A stretch of 64,000 nucleotides of DNA from Mesaphorura yosii. Lineage: Eukaryota > Arthropoda > Collembola > Poduromorpha > Tullbergiidae. The DNA is taken from the NCBI GenBank assembly GCA_009869945.1, contig WIXG01000232.1, positions 1-64,000 on the forward strand. The letters run 5' to 3'. The notes beneath the pieces were generated by a model that saw only the letters and a program-made list of their open reading frames with translations, searched no databases and was not told the DNA's origin. A program made the translations under genes and the position numbers. Below, piece by piece: positions 12,832-24,412 of this stretch (its first letter is position 1; each line of letters opens with the position of its first letter).

Positions 12832-14373
12832 TCAATTACCAATTCCCATCAAAGTGTAGCTGTTGATTAAGCTCACTCCTCGAACAGCAACGTACAGCTG
12901 TGGCTCCACTCGGCGGGTCGAATGCGAGGCGGAAATTGTCTTCATGACTACATTACCGTGACCGTCGCCGCCGCTCTTGTCGGCTTCGATTGGGGCTATT
13001 GTAGTCGCATTGAAGAATCCCTCGTAGATGGCCGAAGACGGGTTTGGAGTCGTGAAGGAGTAGTATACTGTGATGGCTCCCTGCTTCATGTACGCCAGCA
13101 ATGTGGCGTTTGCCAGGTTGTAATTGTAGTATCGCGTCTCCCCAGCCAGTAGTACGTCGCCAATGTTGAGGACGCGGTTCTGTGAAGTCCGGCATATTTG
13201 GTCGTTTAGCTTGTACACGAATTGCGTGATCGAAGCCCCATCCAGGACAGGTGGAATTAGGAGGATGCGGGTCGGGTCGTTGCCAGCCGTGATAAGGAAG
13301 TTTGGCCGGTTTTCATCGAGCAGATTGCCCGTCGGAAGGGAGAACGCGTTGATGTTGAAGGTTTCAGCTTCACTCACTGCAGCTCTGAGCAGGTCAGCAT
13401 TTCCGCCTCCGTCGTAGAACATGGCGATGACTTGAGGAGCTCCTTCGCGGAATTCGGAGGCTCGCATCTCTTGAATGCCGGCTCGTATCCCCAAGTCAGG
13501 TCTCTCATTACCCGGAATATCGTTGGCCGGCATGGGCGCCGCTCGAATTGCCTCGACCATCTGCGCCAACGTCAGCGTGTTATTCAGTGGGAATATTGTG
13601 TGAACAGAGTCCATGGAGTCGTACACGAAGAATGCTACGTGGATGTGCTGGAGCGAGAATCGCGAGACCAATTCGGCGATGAATGACTTGGCCGACTCGA
13701 AATAGTCGAACATACTCCCAGAACCATCGAGCACAATGACCAAGTCCAGTTTCCCATTGCAGGCGTAGACCTGCTCCAGCGAATTTACTGCATTGATGTA
13801 TGTCGCCACATTCAAGCTCTCGTTGTGGTTGTAGTGCTGTCTCCAGTACTGCCCCTGCTCGTTGATGCCGGCCGGAATCGGAACGGGGAGAGTTGTCAAG
13901 TACAGCCGAGCAGCGAGCGCCGAGAACAGAGGCACTTCCAGGTGAGCCCGGGTGACGGACATCCAATTGATGGAGAAATACGAAAGGATTCTTGCGTGCA
14001 GGTCGACGAGGTGTGGGAAGTCCCCAGGATATTGTGTGATGTCCAAATACCCGGATGCAACCTTCCAGATTCCACCTTCGTTTCCCGGATTGTAGGCGTC
14101 ATCGTTGTCACCGAATCCTGACTCGACCCACGCTAGCCGAGTGAGAAATCTGTCGTCCCCTGGAAATATGCGCGATCTCTCGATGAGATGGATCACTGCG
14201 TTCACGACGTCTTGACCCTTCTGCTTCGGCTCGCGTGTCAAGTCCACTGTATTCAGAATGGACGGCTTCTTGACCGTTTGCAGCTGGGACGAAGGCAGGA
14301 CGGAAGCTGAAGCTGTTGTGCAGACCCAGGCTACGCCAAGCACCAACGCCAGGACTGGAGCAAAGGTGCGCAT
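12832..14373 (-). CDS. secreted vWA-domain protein with lysozyme-like N-terminal region, single exon
   Basis: One uninterrupted 513-codon frame. I choose the ATG at 14373 because it begins a clear signal peptide (MRTFAPVLALVLGVAWVCTTASA); the frame continues 17 codons upstream but only to a TTG. Residues about 50-185 read RFLTRLAWVESGFGD, then NEGGIWKV, FSALAARLYL and EQGQYWRQHYN. This pattern resembles lytic-transglycosylase/lysozyme-like domains, in which the glutamate of an ES-G motif would be catalytic. Residues about 205-400 are a von Willebrand factor A domain starting DLVIVLDGSGSM, whose DxSxS is a metal-ion-dependent adhesion site. The C-terminal 100 residues form a beta-rich region of unknown type. 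The protein is probably extracellular. Whether the N-terminal region has enzymatic activity is unknown. The lack of introns contrasts with every large neighbour. Confidence 0.75.
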   Translation of the reverse strand: MRTFAPVLALVLGVAWVCTTASASVLPSSQLQTVKKPSILNTVDLTREPKQKGQDVVNAVIHLIERSRIFPGDDRFLTRLAWVESGFGDNDDAYNPGNEGGIWKVASGYLDITQYPGDFPHLVDLHARILSYFSINWMSVTRAHLEVPLFSALAARLYLTTLPVPIPAGINEQGQYWRQHYNHNESLNVATYINAVNSLEQVYACNGKLDLVIVLDGSGSMFDYFESAKSFIAELVSRFSLQHIHVAFFVYDSMDSVHTIFPLNNTLTLAQMVEAIRAAPMPANDIPGNERPDLGIRAGIQEMRASEFREGAPQVIAMFYDGGGNADLLRAAVSEAETFNINAFSLPTGNLLDENRPNFLITAGNDPTRILLIPPVLDGASITQFVYKLNDQICRTSQNRVLNIGDVLLAGETRYYNYNLANATLLAYMKQGAITVYYSFTTPNPSSAIYEGFFNATTIAPIEADKSGGDGHGNVVMKTISASHSTRRVEPQLYVAVRGVSLINSYTLMGIGN

Positions 14374-15318
14374 TGTCAGAAGAATGTAAAATGCAAGCAA
14401 GCGTCGGAAATTTTTTAAAGTCAACTACAAGCAGCAACAATTGGAATGTGATTTGTCCAGCCGTGCCGATAACTCGATGTCGAGCGTCTGAATTTTGTTG
14501 CGCAATTCTTGTCAGATAATAACGCTTTCGCGAGTTAATGGTTTAAGCACGTCATGTCACATGAAACTAAGTTCAAGGGCGCCCACGGATACAAATCTCA
14601 AGATTCAGTCAACTGATAGCTGCTAAGCTGCTGCTAAAGCTAGAAAAGCATTTACATCAAGTCATGTCACAAGGCTGAGGGTAATGAGATAACAAAATTC
14701 CCTACAAATCTAAAGCTGTCAGTTCCGACCTGATAAACTTATTTACTGATTCTCAAGTTGGGAAGTATTCACGCTTATTAAACTTATTGAACTAATTGAT
14801 ACGAATACTTGCTGGCTACTTTTATATTTCAAATTTTAATCCGGTTAAAATACTGAACACGCTCAAACCAAATGCCCAAAATGAATTTTTTCCACGCGAA
14901 TTTGTTCACTCGGGTATCGACATCAAGCGAGTCTGAACTACGTTGTTCGTATGTCGACATGATGTGCAAGTTCCAAGAAGGCATTCACGCGAATGAATGC
15001 TGACAGGTATGATGGCATAAACTGCTAAAATGCTGAACTGACACAATAACCTTCTTTCTCTTTTTGCGTCTGGTTTCATAATCTAAACATTGACTCCTCA
15101 AATTCCTGTCCCGATGCTCCACTCGTTAAGTGAATCAACCTGGCTCGTATATTTATGCTCCGTATTCTAAGACTCGGGCTGTTGGCTGTTGGGCCATACT
15201 CGTAAGAGTTTATAAATCTTAGTCGTCTTTCCTCGTCATTTGATCTGACAAATTGTGAGTTGTGCCTACCAATTGTTCGAACCAATTGATACCAACACAG
15301 ACAGATAGGTCGAAGCAC
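14374..15318. other. intergenic between two divergent genes
   Basis: No coding potential was recognised. It should carry the promoter of the vWA gene (leftward) and of the small membrane protein gene (rightward). A TATATTTAT stretch at about 15148 is the best core-promoter candidate for the latter. Confidence 0.45.
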
Positions 15319-16118
15319 ATGCTCCTCTGCCAGACTCCGGACATATCCTTGGCGGTGGCCTTTGCAGTCGCCGACATGGTATTCTCTTAATTATCAATGC
15401 TGCTTTCCTAAAAGTAGGCTGTAATTCAAATTCTTGCCTAATCTTACAGTGGCTGTCCCTCCTGATACAAATTCAAGTGATCTGGTGTGCATGCTACGCT
15501 CTAAGAAAGTGGTCAGACGAATGCAGCAATGTGATGGAGGTTTTTAATGCCTTTGGTAAGTTCTCCTTCTTGATTTCGGTGCGTTGCCATTTATTTTAAG
15601 CAAACCGACATTTTAACTCGCTTTCAGTGATTCTAAAACTATCGGTCTTGTACAATGTGATGTGGTTAAGCGTGGCAGACCTTTGCCTGGGCTACAAAAT
15701 GTGGATCGGTTTGTCTCAAGTTCGTTTTGCCTCTTTTTATATTATTAAAATTAATTCGGCAATTAAAATTAATATGCAATCGCAATGACCGACCAATTAC
15801 CAATTCAATTCGTAGAGATCTTTCAAACACAAGCACGTTCAGACGTGGAGCACAGTGACGACCATTCTGACAATTGTCAAGGTGTGTCTGGCCATTCCTT
15901 ACGTGTGGTACCTGCTCCTGGACACCAGCTACGAGTGGTTCTTGAACATTTTCTGTTTCCTGCTCCTGCATCTCCTGTTCAAATTCCTGTTTATAAAAGT
16001 TTTGCATCAAATGCGCAGCGAGATGAAGGAGCAGGAGGTGCTCCGAGAATTCCAAGCCCAGGCATCCCCCAAAGTCAATGTCAATGGGGCCGTCAAGCAA
16101 TTGCAGGTGCTGATTTAA
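15319..16118 (+). CDS. small four-pass membrane protein, family not recognised
   Basis: Proposed exons are 15319-15378, 15450-15555, 15628-15719 and 15816-16118, giving 186 residues. Hydrophobic segments are ISLAVAFAVADMWLSLLIQI with QVIWCACYAL, then VILKLSVLYNVMWLSVADLC, TTILTIVKVCLAIPYVWYLLL and FLNIFCFLLLHLLFKFLF. A short charged tail follows (HQMRSEMKEQEVLREF). The layout resembles small tetraspan proteins common in arthropods, but I recognise no specific family. The third donor (CAA|GTTCGT) is weak. It was chosen because it keeps the hydrophobic frame open, whereas the alternative donor at 15708 leads into a non-hydrophobic frame. Extra 5' exons are possible. Confidence 0.55.
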
Positions 16119-17079
16119 TCGGAACACTTCATGAGCAGAATTCGGATTCTTATCGCTCATCCACACCGTATGCGTATTGGTAACGGAATGCATGCTGCGC
16201 CCTCAAACCACGCCACGGCGTGAACGTGAAGTCTTTGAGTCGTCGGTTAAACAGAGCTGAGTGGAGAGGAGCGAAAAGCAAAGAAGTAAGCAAGCCGAAA
16301 CTTGTAATTTGGTAAATTGAAAGTGCACCCTTGTTTTGGTTGGCACGCAGCTTGCAGCTGTTCCTTTCTCTCCCATGCATGCCCTTGGACTTTGAGTCTC
16401 ACCTAATAATTAGCCATAGACATAAGGCTCCAAACTACCAAAAAAAAGCAATGGAATGCAAAGCATCGATGATTTATGACATAAATTATGCCGATTTTAG
16501 CATCAGACCATTAATGAAACTGAGCCCAGCTTTAATTTTGGTGACTCATGAGCACTTTTGGTATGAAATCTTTTGTATAGCTACATTTTTGTTTACTTGA
16601 ACATTCACTTACATTTTAGTTCTTGTATATTTGAGTTGATTGTGTCATTGATACGTTTTACTTTTGTGTCAATAAAGCAGAAGATCACGTCTTTCTCTGC
16701 TGCGTGCTGTTTCACTTGAAGTTGACATTGCAATTTGCGAATAACAAAGAAACTATTGCAAAAACGTGAAAACGACGACTTGTTGCTCTTTGTGTGCACT
16801 TGTGCAGACCAAATACATTTGCACCGCGATTACGTAACAAACAAGGGTAAAAAATTCAAATCGTTGCGACTCTTTCTGTACACAAGTTCGATCGGTCGGT
16901 ACATTTGGTATCGTGGTTACGGTTGATCAGATTAGCTTCTTCGTATTACTATTTGCAACTTTTAAATATTTTGAGTAGTGAAAGCCGTGGGTGTTCAGTG
17001 AGTATGAATTAATTGACACAATCGGTGTTCCGAGCATTGCATCGAGAATCCCACTCAGTATTATTATCATCCATACGAA
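16119..17079. other. intergenic, no gene seen
   Basis: This is AT-rich sequence with only short open frames on both strands. It holds the 3' UTR of the four-pass protein gene (an AATAAA lies at about 16670) and the promoter of the Myt1 gene. No TATA box was evident near the Myt1 start. Confidence 0.45.
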
Positions 17080-19221
17080 ATGAATTCTTCGGATGATAGC
17101 GGCGACATGAACAACTTGTCGGCGACTTCGAGTAATGGAGGGGAAACGGAACTGAATAGGAGCGGCGTCTTCATGCCAAAATACTTCTTGGAGCCGGAAG
17201 ACCTGCCATCCAAACGTGTAAGTAAAATAGTTCATCAGTTGCCAATTACTCAGAACGTAGGTGATTTGTAAATTGATCGTTATTGGAATGTGGGTGACTA
17301 GGACCGTGAACGGCGTAATGTCCTATACATTCCGCCAGCTCCAAAGCCCCAATACGTGCGATCAGTTCCGTCACAATATCGGCGCCTTCATTATTCAAGG
17401 AACGACTCGAAGGACCTGGACACTTCCTTCCACTTGCTGATGTCAAATCCTACCAGTGCTGCTTCAAATTCTAGTGCTTTAAACAATGGACCTCAATCTC
17501 ATAATCCTAGCGACACCTTCTTCAGGCAGTGCTTTGAAATTCAAGAAAGACTTGGGTTTGGATCCTTTGGTGATGTGTTCCGTGCCAAATCTCTCATTGA
17601 TGGTTTAGAGTATGCTGTAAAGAAATCTCGAAGGACGTACACTGGAGAAGGAGATAGGTAAGTATAGATTTCTGTTCAATTCTTACGATTATCCAAACAG
17701 AACGCGCAATGACCCCCAATCGCGATATTTCCTAATTCATAGATCACGACAATTACATGAAGTGCAAAGAGTAGTTCACATTCCATCACATCGCCATTTG
17801 GTGGAACTTGAGAAGGCTTGGGAGGAAGCTGGCCATTTATACCTCCAAATGGAACTGTGTGACAAATCCTTAACTTGCCACATAGAAGACGGAAATCTTC
17901 TAACGGAGGACGAAGTAAGCACGCTTTTAACTTTTTTAATGCATTGGTATTTCCTAAATGGCTCGTTGCACTTGGTTGGGTTTTAATTTTCCTAACTTGG
18001 CTTTCAAATTGATTCCAGGCTTGGAATGTAACCGTTGACATCCTGCTAGCTCTGCAACATTTGCATAAGTACCAGCTGGTGCATATGGATGTTAAGCCAG
18101 AAAACATATTCTTGACAATGGATTCCCCACCGGTGTACAAGCTGGGTGACTTTGGAATTGTAGTCAGTTTGCTGGACAAGGTATGACAACGTCCAAACTC
18201 AAAACCTATAATTTCCTATAAATCACAATGTATCTTCTATTTTTAGCGAGACATTACCGAGTTCACCGAAGGGGATTCGCGATACTTGGCGCCGGAAGTG
18301 ATGCAAGGTTCTGTCAGCACAAAAGCGGACATCTTCAGCCTGGGCCTGACAATCTTGGAGGTTTCTTGCAATGTGGATTTACCAAAGGGTGGAAATCTGT
18401 GGCACAAACTGAGATCTGGTGGCCCACTTCCAGACAGTTGCATGAAAGGTAATAATTTGCAGTTGTTCAATTTTTGTATTCAAGTGGCCATTAAGCGCTG
18501 ATTACTGATAGGAGTGGTATGTTCACTTTCAGAAATGCCTCCTTCGATGGAAAACCTCATTAAATGGATGATTGCCCCCGACCCCGATAATAGACCCTCG
18601 ATTGATGACATTTTAAAGTTGCCCGAAGTTGAATCTGCAATGAAAAAGCGCCGTTGGACGCTTGGTATTATAAATATCAAGCGACAGTTCAATGGCGTAT
18701 GGCGCCTCTGGAATTTCATCCTCTCTTTCTTAGCAACGCTTGTGGCGTACAATCCGAGGAGACATTCGACTTCAGATATTCCCGACAGAGATCCACGCGT
18801 GACACCGGAGATCGGCCCGGCAGAGAAATTGCTGGGACCACCAGAAGTATCCATCACCGAAGCCTCATTTTCCGACGGTAAGTCATACATCTTATTCTTT
18901 AACTCACAAAGGATAACAGCAACAGCATATTTTTTCTTGTAGAGGACGATCTTCCCCACAGTAGCAGAAACAGTACTCCAGTTTATGCTTCCACCCCAAT
19001 TTCTCAATCAGGAACGGCCACGAAGTCAGGAGGGTAAGGCTTTAGCTATCATTTTCATTGTGGTGGTTTTACTGACAACACCAATTATTCTGTTGTTCGT
19101 TAGTCGGAGGAGCGCACGTTCCCGGAGAGGTGATTACGATTCTTTCAAACTACCTGGAAGTCCTTCAACTTCAAGGAACTTGCTCAAAGAATTTGAAGCC
19201 GTTTCCTCTTCGGACGAGTAG
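17080..19221 (+). CDS. PKMYT1: Myt1 (PKMYT1) membrane-associated CDK1-inhibitory kinase
   Basis: Eight exons (17080-17217, 17302-17657, 17743-17914, 18019-18180, 18247-18448, 18533-18877, 18943-19033, 19104-19221) give 527 residues. Kinase landmarks in order are the glycine loop [15 protein letters not shown] with the ATP-binding lysine, the catalytic loop [16 protein letters not shown], and [31 protein letters not shown] and [14 protein letters not shown] follow and are typical of the Wee1/Myt1 branch. A hydrophobic stretch after the kinase domain ([18 protein letters not shown]) fits the membrane anchor of Myt1. The last exon encodes SRNLLKEFE, which matches the cyclin-binding RNL motif region at the C-terminus of vertebrate Myt1. 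The family phosphorylates Thr14 and Tyr15 of CDK1 at ER/Golgi membranes and holds G2 arrest. Confidence 0.92.
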
Positions 19222-20404
19222 ATTGAATTCGGCTCAACAAACTCCTCATCTTAATTTGTACCTTTGGTAATCGAGTTAATCAAATTAGTATTCTGACGGA
19301 TAATTTTACCCTCTTTTAGTGCTCTCTGTACTAGTATAGGTCTCCAATGGGTCAAATTGTCACAGGTCAAGAGTTCATTTACAGAACTTTAGGATTTGAT
19401 TTGCATTCCTTTGACATGCGCTTGCTACAGAACTCTAAATAAATAATCTCAGTACTTAGCAGGAAAAGCCTAAGTAGGAAACCGAATTTTAGACTTTACG
19501 GACGAGAACATATTTGCTCTCACGAATTAATTGCCTTCATGCCTTGACCTGTCTTTGTTGTATTATAATTTTTTTTATACATAAACTGCCTTTACAGACA
19601 ACAATATTATGCTTGTTGATTACAAGACTATTTAAGTGTTCAATATAAAATGATATAAATTAAATGCCAACGTGCGCAACAATTTAGACTAGAAACGCCA
19701 TGAAATATACGTGCCTTATATTATAAGTTATACACGGCATTCTTTTAAATAAATTTCTAATTAATTAGTAGCAAGAAGATGCAGGTGCAAATCTATCATC
19801 GCTTAGTAAAACAAAGCTCATGAATTTGATACCACAAAGGTGCTGAAGTTGTAAAAGTTCCAGCTCACTGTTGCCGACTGCCTTGTTGTCAACACACGTA
19901 CAGCATTCAGCGTGCAGATGCAAAGATTTAAAGTTGATTCTATTGCGAGGGCTTGGTGGCAGCTTATTCAAGCCTTTCATGTGTTGTAGCAAAGGCTTAG
20001 CTCATCTTCAGTGACACAGTGCAGTGAGGTACACAAGAGCTGAACATAAGGAAAGAGTAGCTCTGCTGAACACACACGTTGCGTTGACACTTTTGCGGTT
20101 CACCGTCTGGTAACTTTGGTCTCGGCTGGTTCCATTCTTGGAAGCTCCTATCAGTACCTCTTTATCGACCTTGGATCTCTCGCCATTGCCACCTTCTCAT
20201 TTTTGGTAAGTGAACTTCAATAGCGGAAACTGGAAAGGTGGATTAAACTCACTTTATATTTATATATTTTTGTTTAGAGATAACGGGAAAAGCCGACCGG
20301 CTTCCCCTTGCCTGTCTTGAAACCTTTATTGAAAGCGCAACAACCTCTTTTACCAAGATCAACTTTCTTTTCTTCTCTCTCCGAGCTCTGCTCCTGAAGT
20401 CAAA
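19222..20404. other. Myt1 3' UTR, and promoter and 5' UTR of TRAM
   Basis: An AATAAA lies at about 19440, downstream of Myt1. Around 20100-20208 a pyrimidine-rich stretch ends in TTTTG|GTAAGTG, which looks like the donor of a non-coding first exon of TRAM. A plausible acceptor (TTTGTTTAG) follows near 20277. Nothing else coding was recognised. Confidence 0.5.
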
Positions 20405-21899
20405 ATGGCAATTAAAATGCGTCGCACCGGAAATAAGAATCCACCAATATTTAGTCATGAATTTGTAATTCAAAACCACGCCGATATCGTGGCATGCATT
20501 GCAATGGTATTCGTGGTTGGACTGATTTTCCAGGTGAGTCCCAGATTTCAGGTTTGAAATTAAGGAAAGGGTATCCGAAGCCGATTCATGTTTTATCCCT
20601 TGGTATATGCTTTTATGACGCTCATGATGTCGAAATCCAAAACATATGTTTTAGACAGATCTGGTCACTGGTCACTTGCTCTTCTAGATGTACCGTATGC
20701 TACTTTCTATTTTCCAGGTAACATCACCCCTGGCTTCAATGTTCATCGCCCTGCATCATAATGCGACAAGGTCCTCACCAACCCCGACAACACCGTTTGA
20801 CGAAGAAATTGTGTACACCGTCGGCTGGAAAGACAGCTGCGCCGTGTTTTTCTACACGCTGATTGCAATTGTCATGCATGCCCTGGTGCAAGAGTACATT
20901 TTGGACAAACTGACGCGAAAATTGCACCTGAGCAAAATCAGACACTCGAAATTCAACGATGCTGGACAACTTTTGGCTTTTGCAATCGTCTCTACCATCT
21001 GGGGAATTAACATCATCCTTCGGTAAGTCCTCACTACACCACATTCAGAGTCTGGAGGATGAGATATTAGAGCACTTTTTCTACTCTGAATTCAGAGAAA
21101 ACTATTTGGGCCAGCTGGCAACTCTTTGGGAAGGATATCCTCACACTGAGATGTCCTTCGTTCTCAAATTCTTTATGCTGACTCAACTTTCGTATTGGAT
21201 TCACTGGCTCCCTGAAATCTACTTTTTGAGAATGAAGAAGGACGAGATTCCAGCAAAGGTCACCACTGCCGGATTGTACCTGGCTTTTGTTGCATTCGCG
21301 TATTTGACCCAGTAAGTCAGTTAATAGTTATTCTTCGCCGTCCAAATGTTATCCTAATCCTAATTCTTTTTCTTTCTAGCTTGTCTCGGATCAGTACCAT
21401 CTTGCTTGTGCTTCACTTCATTCCTGAAATATTCCTGAGCTTAGGAAAACTAACTCATTACGCTGAGAAGGATTTTGCTGCGGTTTGGCTTTTCCGTGTT
21501 GGCAACTTGCTCTTCGTTTTGGCTCGTGGATTGTCCGCTATTTTTGCTGTCCTTACATTCTGGTTTGGACTTGAACCGTTTGCTTCACCATTGTTGAGGT
21601 ATGTAAAAGTGCCACTGTGCCGGCAGAATTGCTAATCAACTCACACTCGTTTCAACATAACTTCGTTTGACTGTAGATACATTGGTCTGGGTCTTGTTGG
21701 CGGACTTCAATCTTACCTGCTCTTCAAGTTTGCCATTTTCCAAGCCAAGAGATTGAAGTCGGCCTCAGCGATTCCGGCTGCACAAGCACCCAAGTCACCA
21801 AAGAAGACGAAGAAAGCTGCGAAAGACGTTTCTGACCTCCCTGAAGTTGACCAGAATACTCGCAAACAGCAGGCTCTGAAGAAGCAGAAGACCAAATAA
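20405..21899 (+). CDS. TRAM: TRAM, translocating chain-associated membrane protein
   Basis: Five exons (20405-20533, 20718-21022, 21096-21311, 21380-21598, 21677-21899) give 363 residues. The N-terminus MAIKMRRTGNKNPPIFSHEFVIQNHADIV... closely follows animal TRAM1 (SHEFVLQNHADIV). The first membrane segment comes next, then an N-glycosylation-type loop (HHNATRS). The TLC (TRAM-LAG1-CLN8) domain includes LGQLATLWEGYPH, LSYWIHWLPEIYF and LSRISTILLVLHFIPEI. The C-terminal tail is lysine-rich (KSPKKTKKAAKD ... KKQKTK), as in other TRAM proteins. The family sits beside Sec61 in the ER membrane and helps nascent secretory chains insert. Upstream there is a probable spliced 5' UTR. Confidence 0.95.
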
Positions 21900-22830
21900 G
21901 CCACCTGTCACATACCAGATGCACATATCATTTTGTCACACTTCGTTCATATTCATGCTCGCGTTGTTTAATCGTCATCTTAAATTCAACTATAATTGAT
22001 TGTATTGCGATTGCGTTTCTTCTTCCGTTTAATCCAGCAGGAGGCGAATGTTATGAGTGCAAATGCGAATATTTTACATTTAATTAACGTTAAGTATGTA
22101 GGTTAAGAATATTGAAGTTCTATTAATTTAAGGCTCTAAAAATAGTACAGATTTGTCGTCGTAAGAAATAGATATTTCATATTAAGGCACGTAGACTTTA
22201 GGAATTATGTATTTCTGTATGAAATCATTATGAACACGAGTGTGACTGTCTTCCATTCCAGGCTTGAGGCCTGATTGGATTAAGCGGGAGATGCAATGCA
22301 ATGCAATTTCCTATTGTATCTTGAATTCTTTAACAACATGAACTTGGACATGGATTTAATTGGATGAAATAAAAACAAAATGTTTTTGAGTTTGATGCAA
22401 TGCGTTTACGGACCACAAACACTGTACTTTTGCTTTCTGGTCGCACGCACGCCGGTCTGCTGTCGGCGCCTTCATAAAATCAAAGGTCAGACGAGTCGTG
22501 AACCTGAACTGAAGTGTCATTGACGAAAGTTCAAAATCCAGACTACTTTGCTGCGTTGCTCGTGAGCTTGAACTCTGGACATTCATTAATAAACTAAATG
22601 GTTGGCCATTTCCATGCTATGAACTGCTGCACTGTGATTGATGATGGACTAAACAGACATATGATGCTGGATTCGGCATTGGCAAATAGCTGATAAGATT
22701 TTCCTGCTGTGCGACATTGTATGTCAATGTCATTGCGTAACCTTCCAAAATGAGGATATTGATAATGCTGTAATGCTGATGCTGGAATTGGAACCCATAT
22801 TTATCCACACACGCTCGAGGTTTGAGTCGC
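21900..22830. other. TRAM 3' region, no gene seen
   Basis: A poly(A) signal lies at about 22367. A short run of GCAAT units occurs at about 22292-22307. No protein-coding signal was recognised on either strand. Confidence 0.45.
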
Positions 22831-22836
22831 TTGAGT

Positions 22837-22880
22837 TCTATAAATAAAGTCGGCTGAGCAATTAAATTGGATCTCAGTAA
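22837..22880 (+). promoter_or_regulatory. TATA-initiator core promoter, probably for the SDR16C gene
   Basis: TATAAATA at about 22837-22845 is followed about 30 bp later by a TCAGT initiator (22873-22877), the classic arthropod spacing. About 110 bp downstream, an ATG at 22982 opens 19 codons (MSQLAENNNESADERRRRR) that run into a strong donor, C|GTAAGTTT, at 23040. The next plus-strand gene is the SDR16C dehydrogenase, so this is likely its promoter and first exon. Confidence 0.6.
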
Positions 22881-23040
22881 ACAATTTCATTTAACAGTCT
22901 GCGAAAGTCAACGGTGCCCCACAATCGTGCTTCATTTCGAAGTTTATTCGCGAAAGAATCGCAAATCACAGCTCAGTTCGCCATGTCTCAACTGGCCGAA
23001 AACAACAACGAGAGCGCAGATGAACGACGGCGTCGGCGTA

Positions 23041-24412
23041 AGTTTAGTACAATTTGCAATTGCAAAATTCCACCCTTGCCCTTTCGGCAATGCAATTATT
23101 GCACGTATTATGTGTATAGCGTTAAAAGCATAGAATGCGCGTAACGCATTCCCAATTGCAAATTGCAGAATTGCACATTGACTTTCAATTTCATTAACAC
23201 GTGCTGTCGAAATGCCCAATTTTGAGTTTTATTGCCTTTAATTTTTAATGCGCTGCATCTGCGTCTGCATTGTGGAATAAAACAACTTTCAAGCGTCATC
23301 TCGTCAGGCGTCAGCCACAGAATCGACTTGAATCTTGTCTTGGCGTGGTGCGGATCGTAATTGACAACGACTGCGACTGTTAATGGCATTGCTCTGATCT
23401 AATTAATGAGCCAAGAACAAGTTTCGAGATTCAAGAGTCCCAAGTCCATAAAGAATTAGTCTTTTAGTTGTACGTGAGGTTTAATGCTCATAAAAAGCGA
23501 AGGCTAAGGCAAAGACGAAGGATGTGGACAATTTTCATTTTTTTGCGAATTGCGATGCGAAATGTGATGCTACCGTCTCAACTTCAAAGCTTCAAGGGAA
23601 TGGGAAAATACTAAAACACTCGACAGATGCACATCGCAACTCACAATTCGTAAATCGTGGAGCAGTCATAAAGTAAAGTAAAGTAAAATCACGATGAGCG
23701 ATACGTAAATTACGTAAAACGTGGTTAGATTCTGATTCTGCCTTGCAACGTAAACACTGTCAGCCACCAACCACTCAGCAGTGAAGTGTGTAACATTGTC
23801 GTGAGAATTTCATAACCAACTTGAAAAACTGCTTTTTGTTTTTGTACTGGCTTTATCATTGCCAAATGCCAAAACACCCAAACCCAATCATACAAGCGTG
23901 TGCGAAGGGAGACAGTGTCCAAGCTGGCTGTTTGGCTGGCTGACCGAGACTACAGTAAATGTTGCAAATCGCTCATTGTTGGTGACTGACTCACTGTTGC
24001 GTTGCGTGTTGAGTTGTAGTTCAATGTTTGACTTTGAAATTATTGTACATTTCTGGTTCTTGCTCTTGCAAAGATAAAATCATTGTTGCGTTGCCTGCGC
24101 CGTGAAGAGCGAGCGTGCCCTTTCATTTGTGCTGCGTTGAGTCTCAATTAAGTCTTGCATTAAATCTGAGTCGGTGACTGCGAACGGCGAGCTGTGAAAA
24201 CAGTTCTTCAATTCAATTGAGCGTGATTTCAAGAACGAAACCAAAGTGCCGCATTCGGTCTGAAACAGAACGTCAACAAGCAACACTTCTAATAATTAGT
24301 CAGGTTCCCGAGTTGCACCGAAAGTAAAAGCAATCCGTCGATCGGTCAGACGGTTCGTGAATGAAAACAACCCGGAAATACAAACACTGCGTAGTACACG
24401 TAATCTCAAGCC
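23041..24412. other. probable first intron/upstream region of the SDR16C gene
   Basis: No coding exon was recognised here. The region carries short simple repeats, such as three AAAGT units near 23670, and many GCGTTGCGTT-like words around 23995-24140. If the promoter at 22837 drives the dehydrogenase, this is a long intron with possible regulatory content. Confidence 0.35.

Noticed and set aside
15785-16183. 132-codon plus-strand open frame in the four-pass protein gene
   Set aside because: It overlaps the last exon in another frame; the alternative frame gives clear membrane helices and a better fit with the upstream exons.
23041-23260. Second exon of a separate tiny gene after the exon at 22982
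   Set aside because: An acceptor at about 23168 gives only nine codons before a stop; linkage to the SDR16C gene is more plausible.
23665-23692. AAAGT run near 23670 and AAGTC run near 56914
   Set aside because: Only about three units each; ordinary simple sequence.
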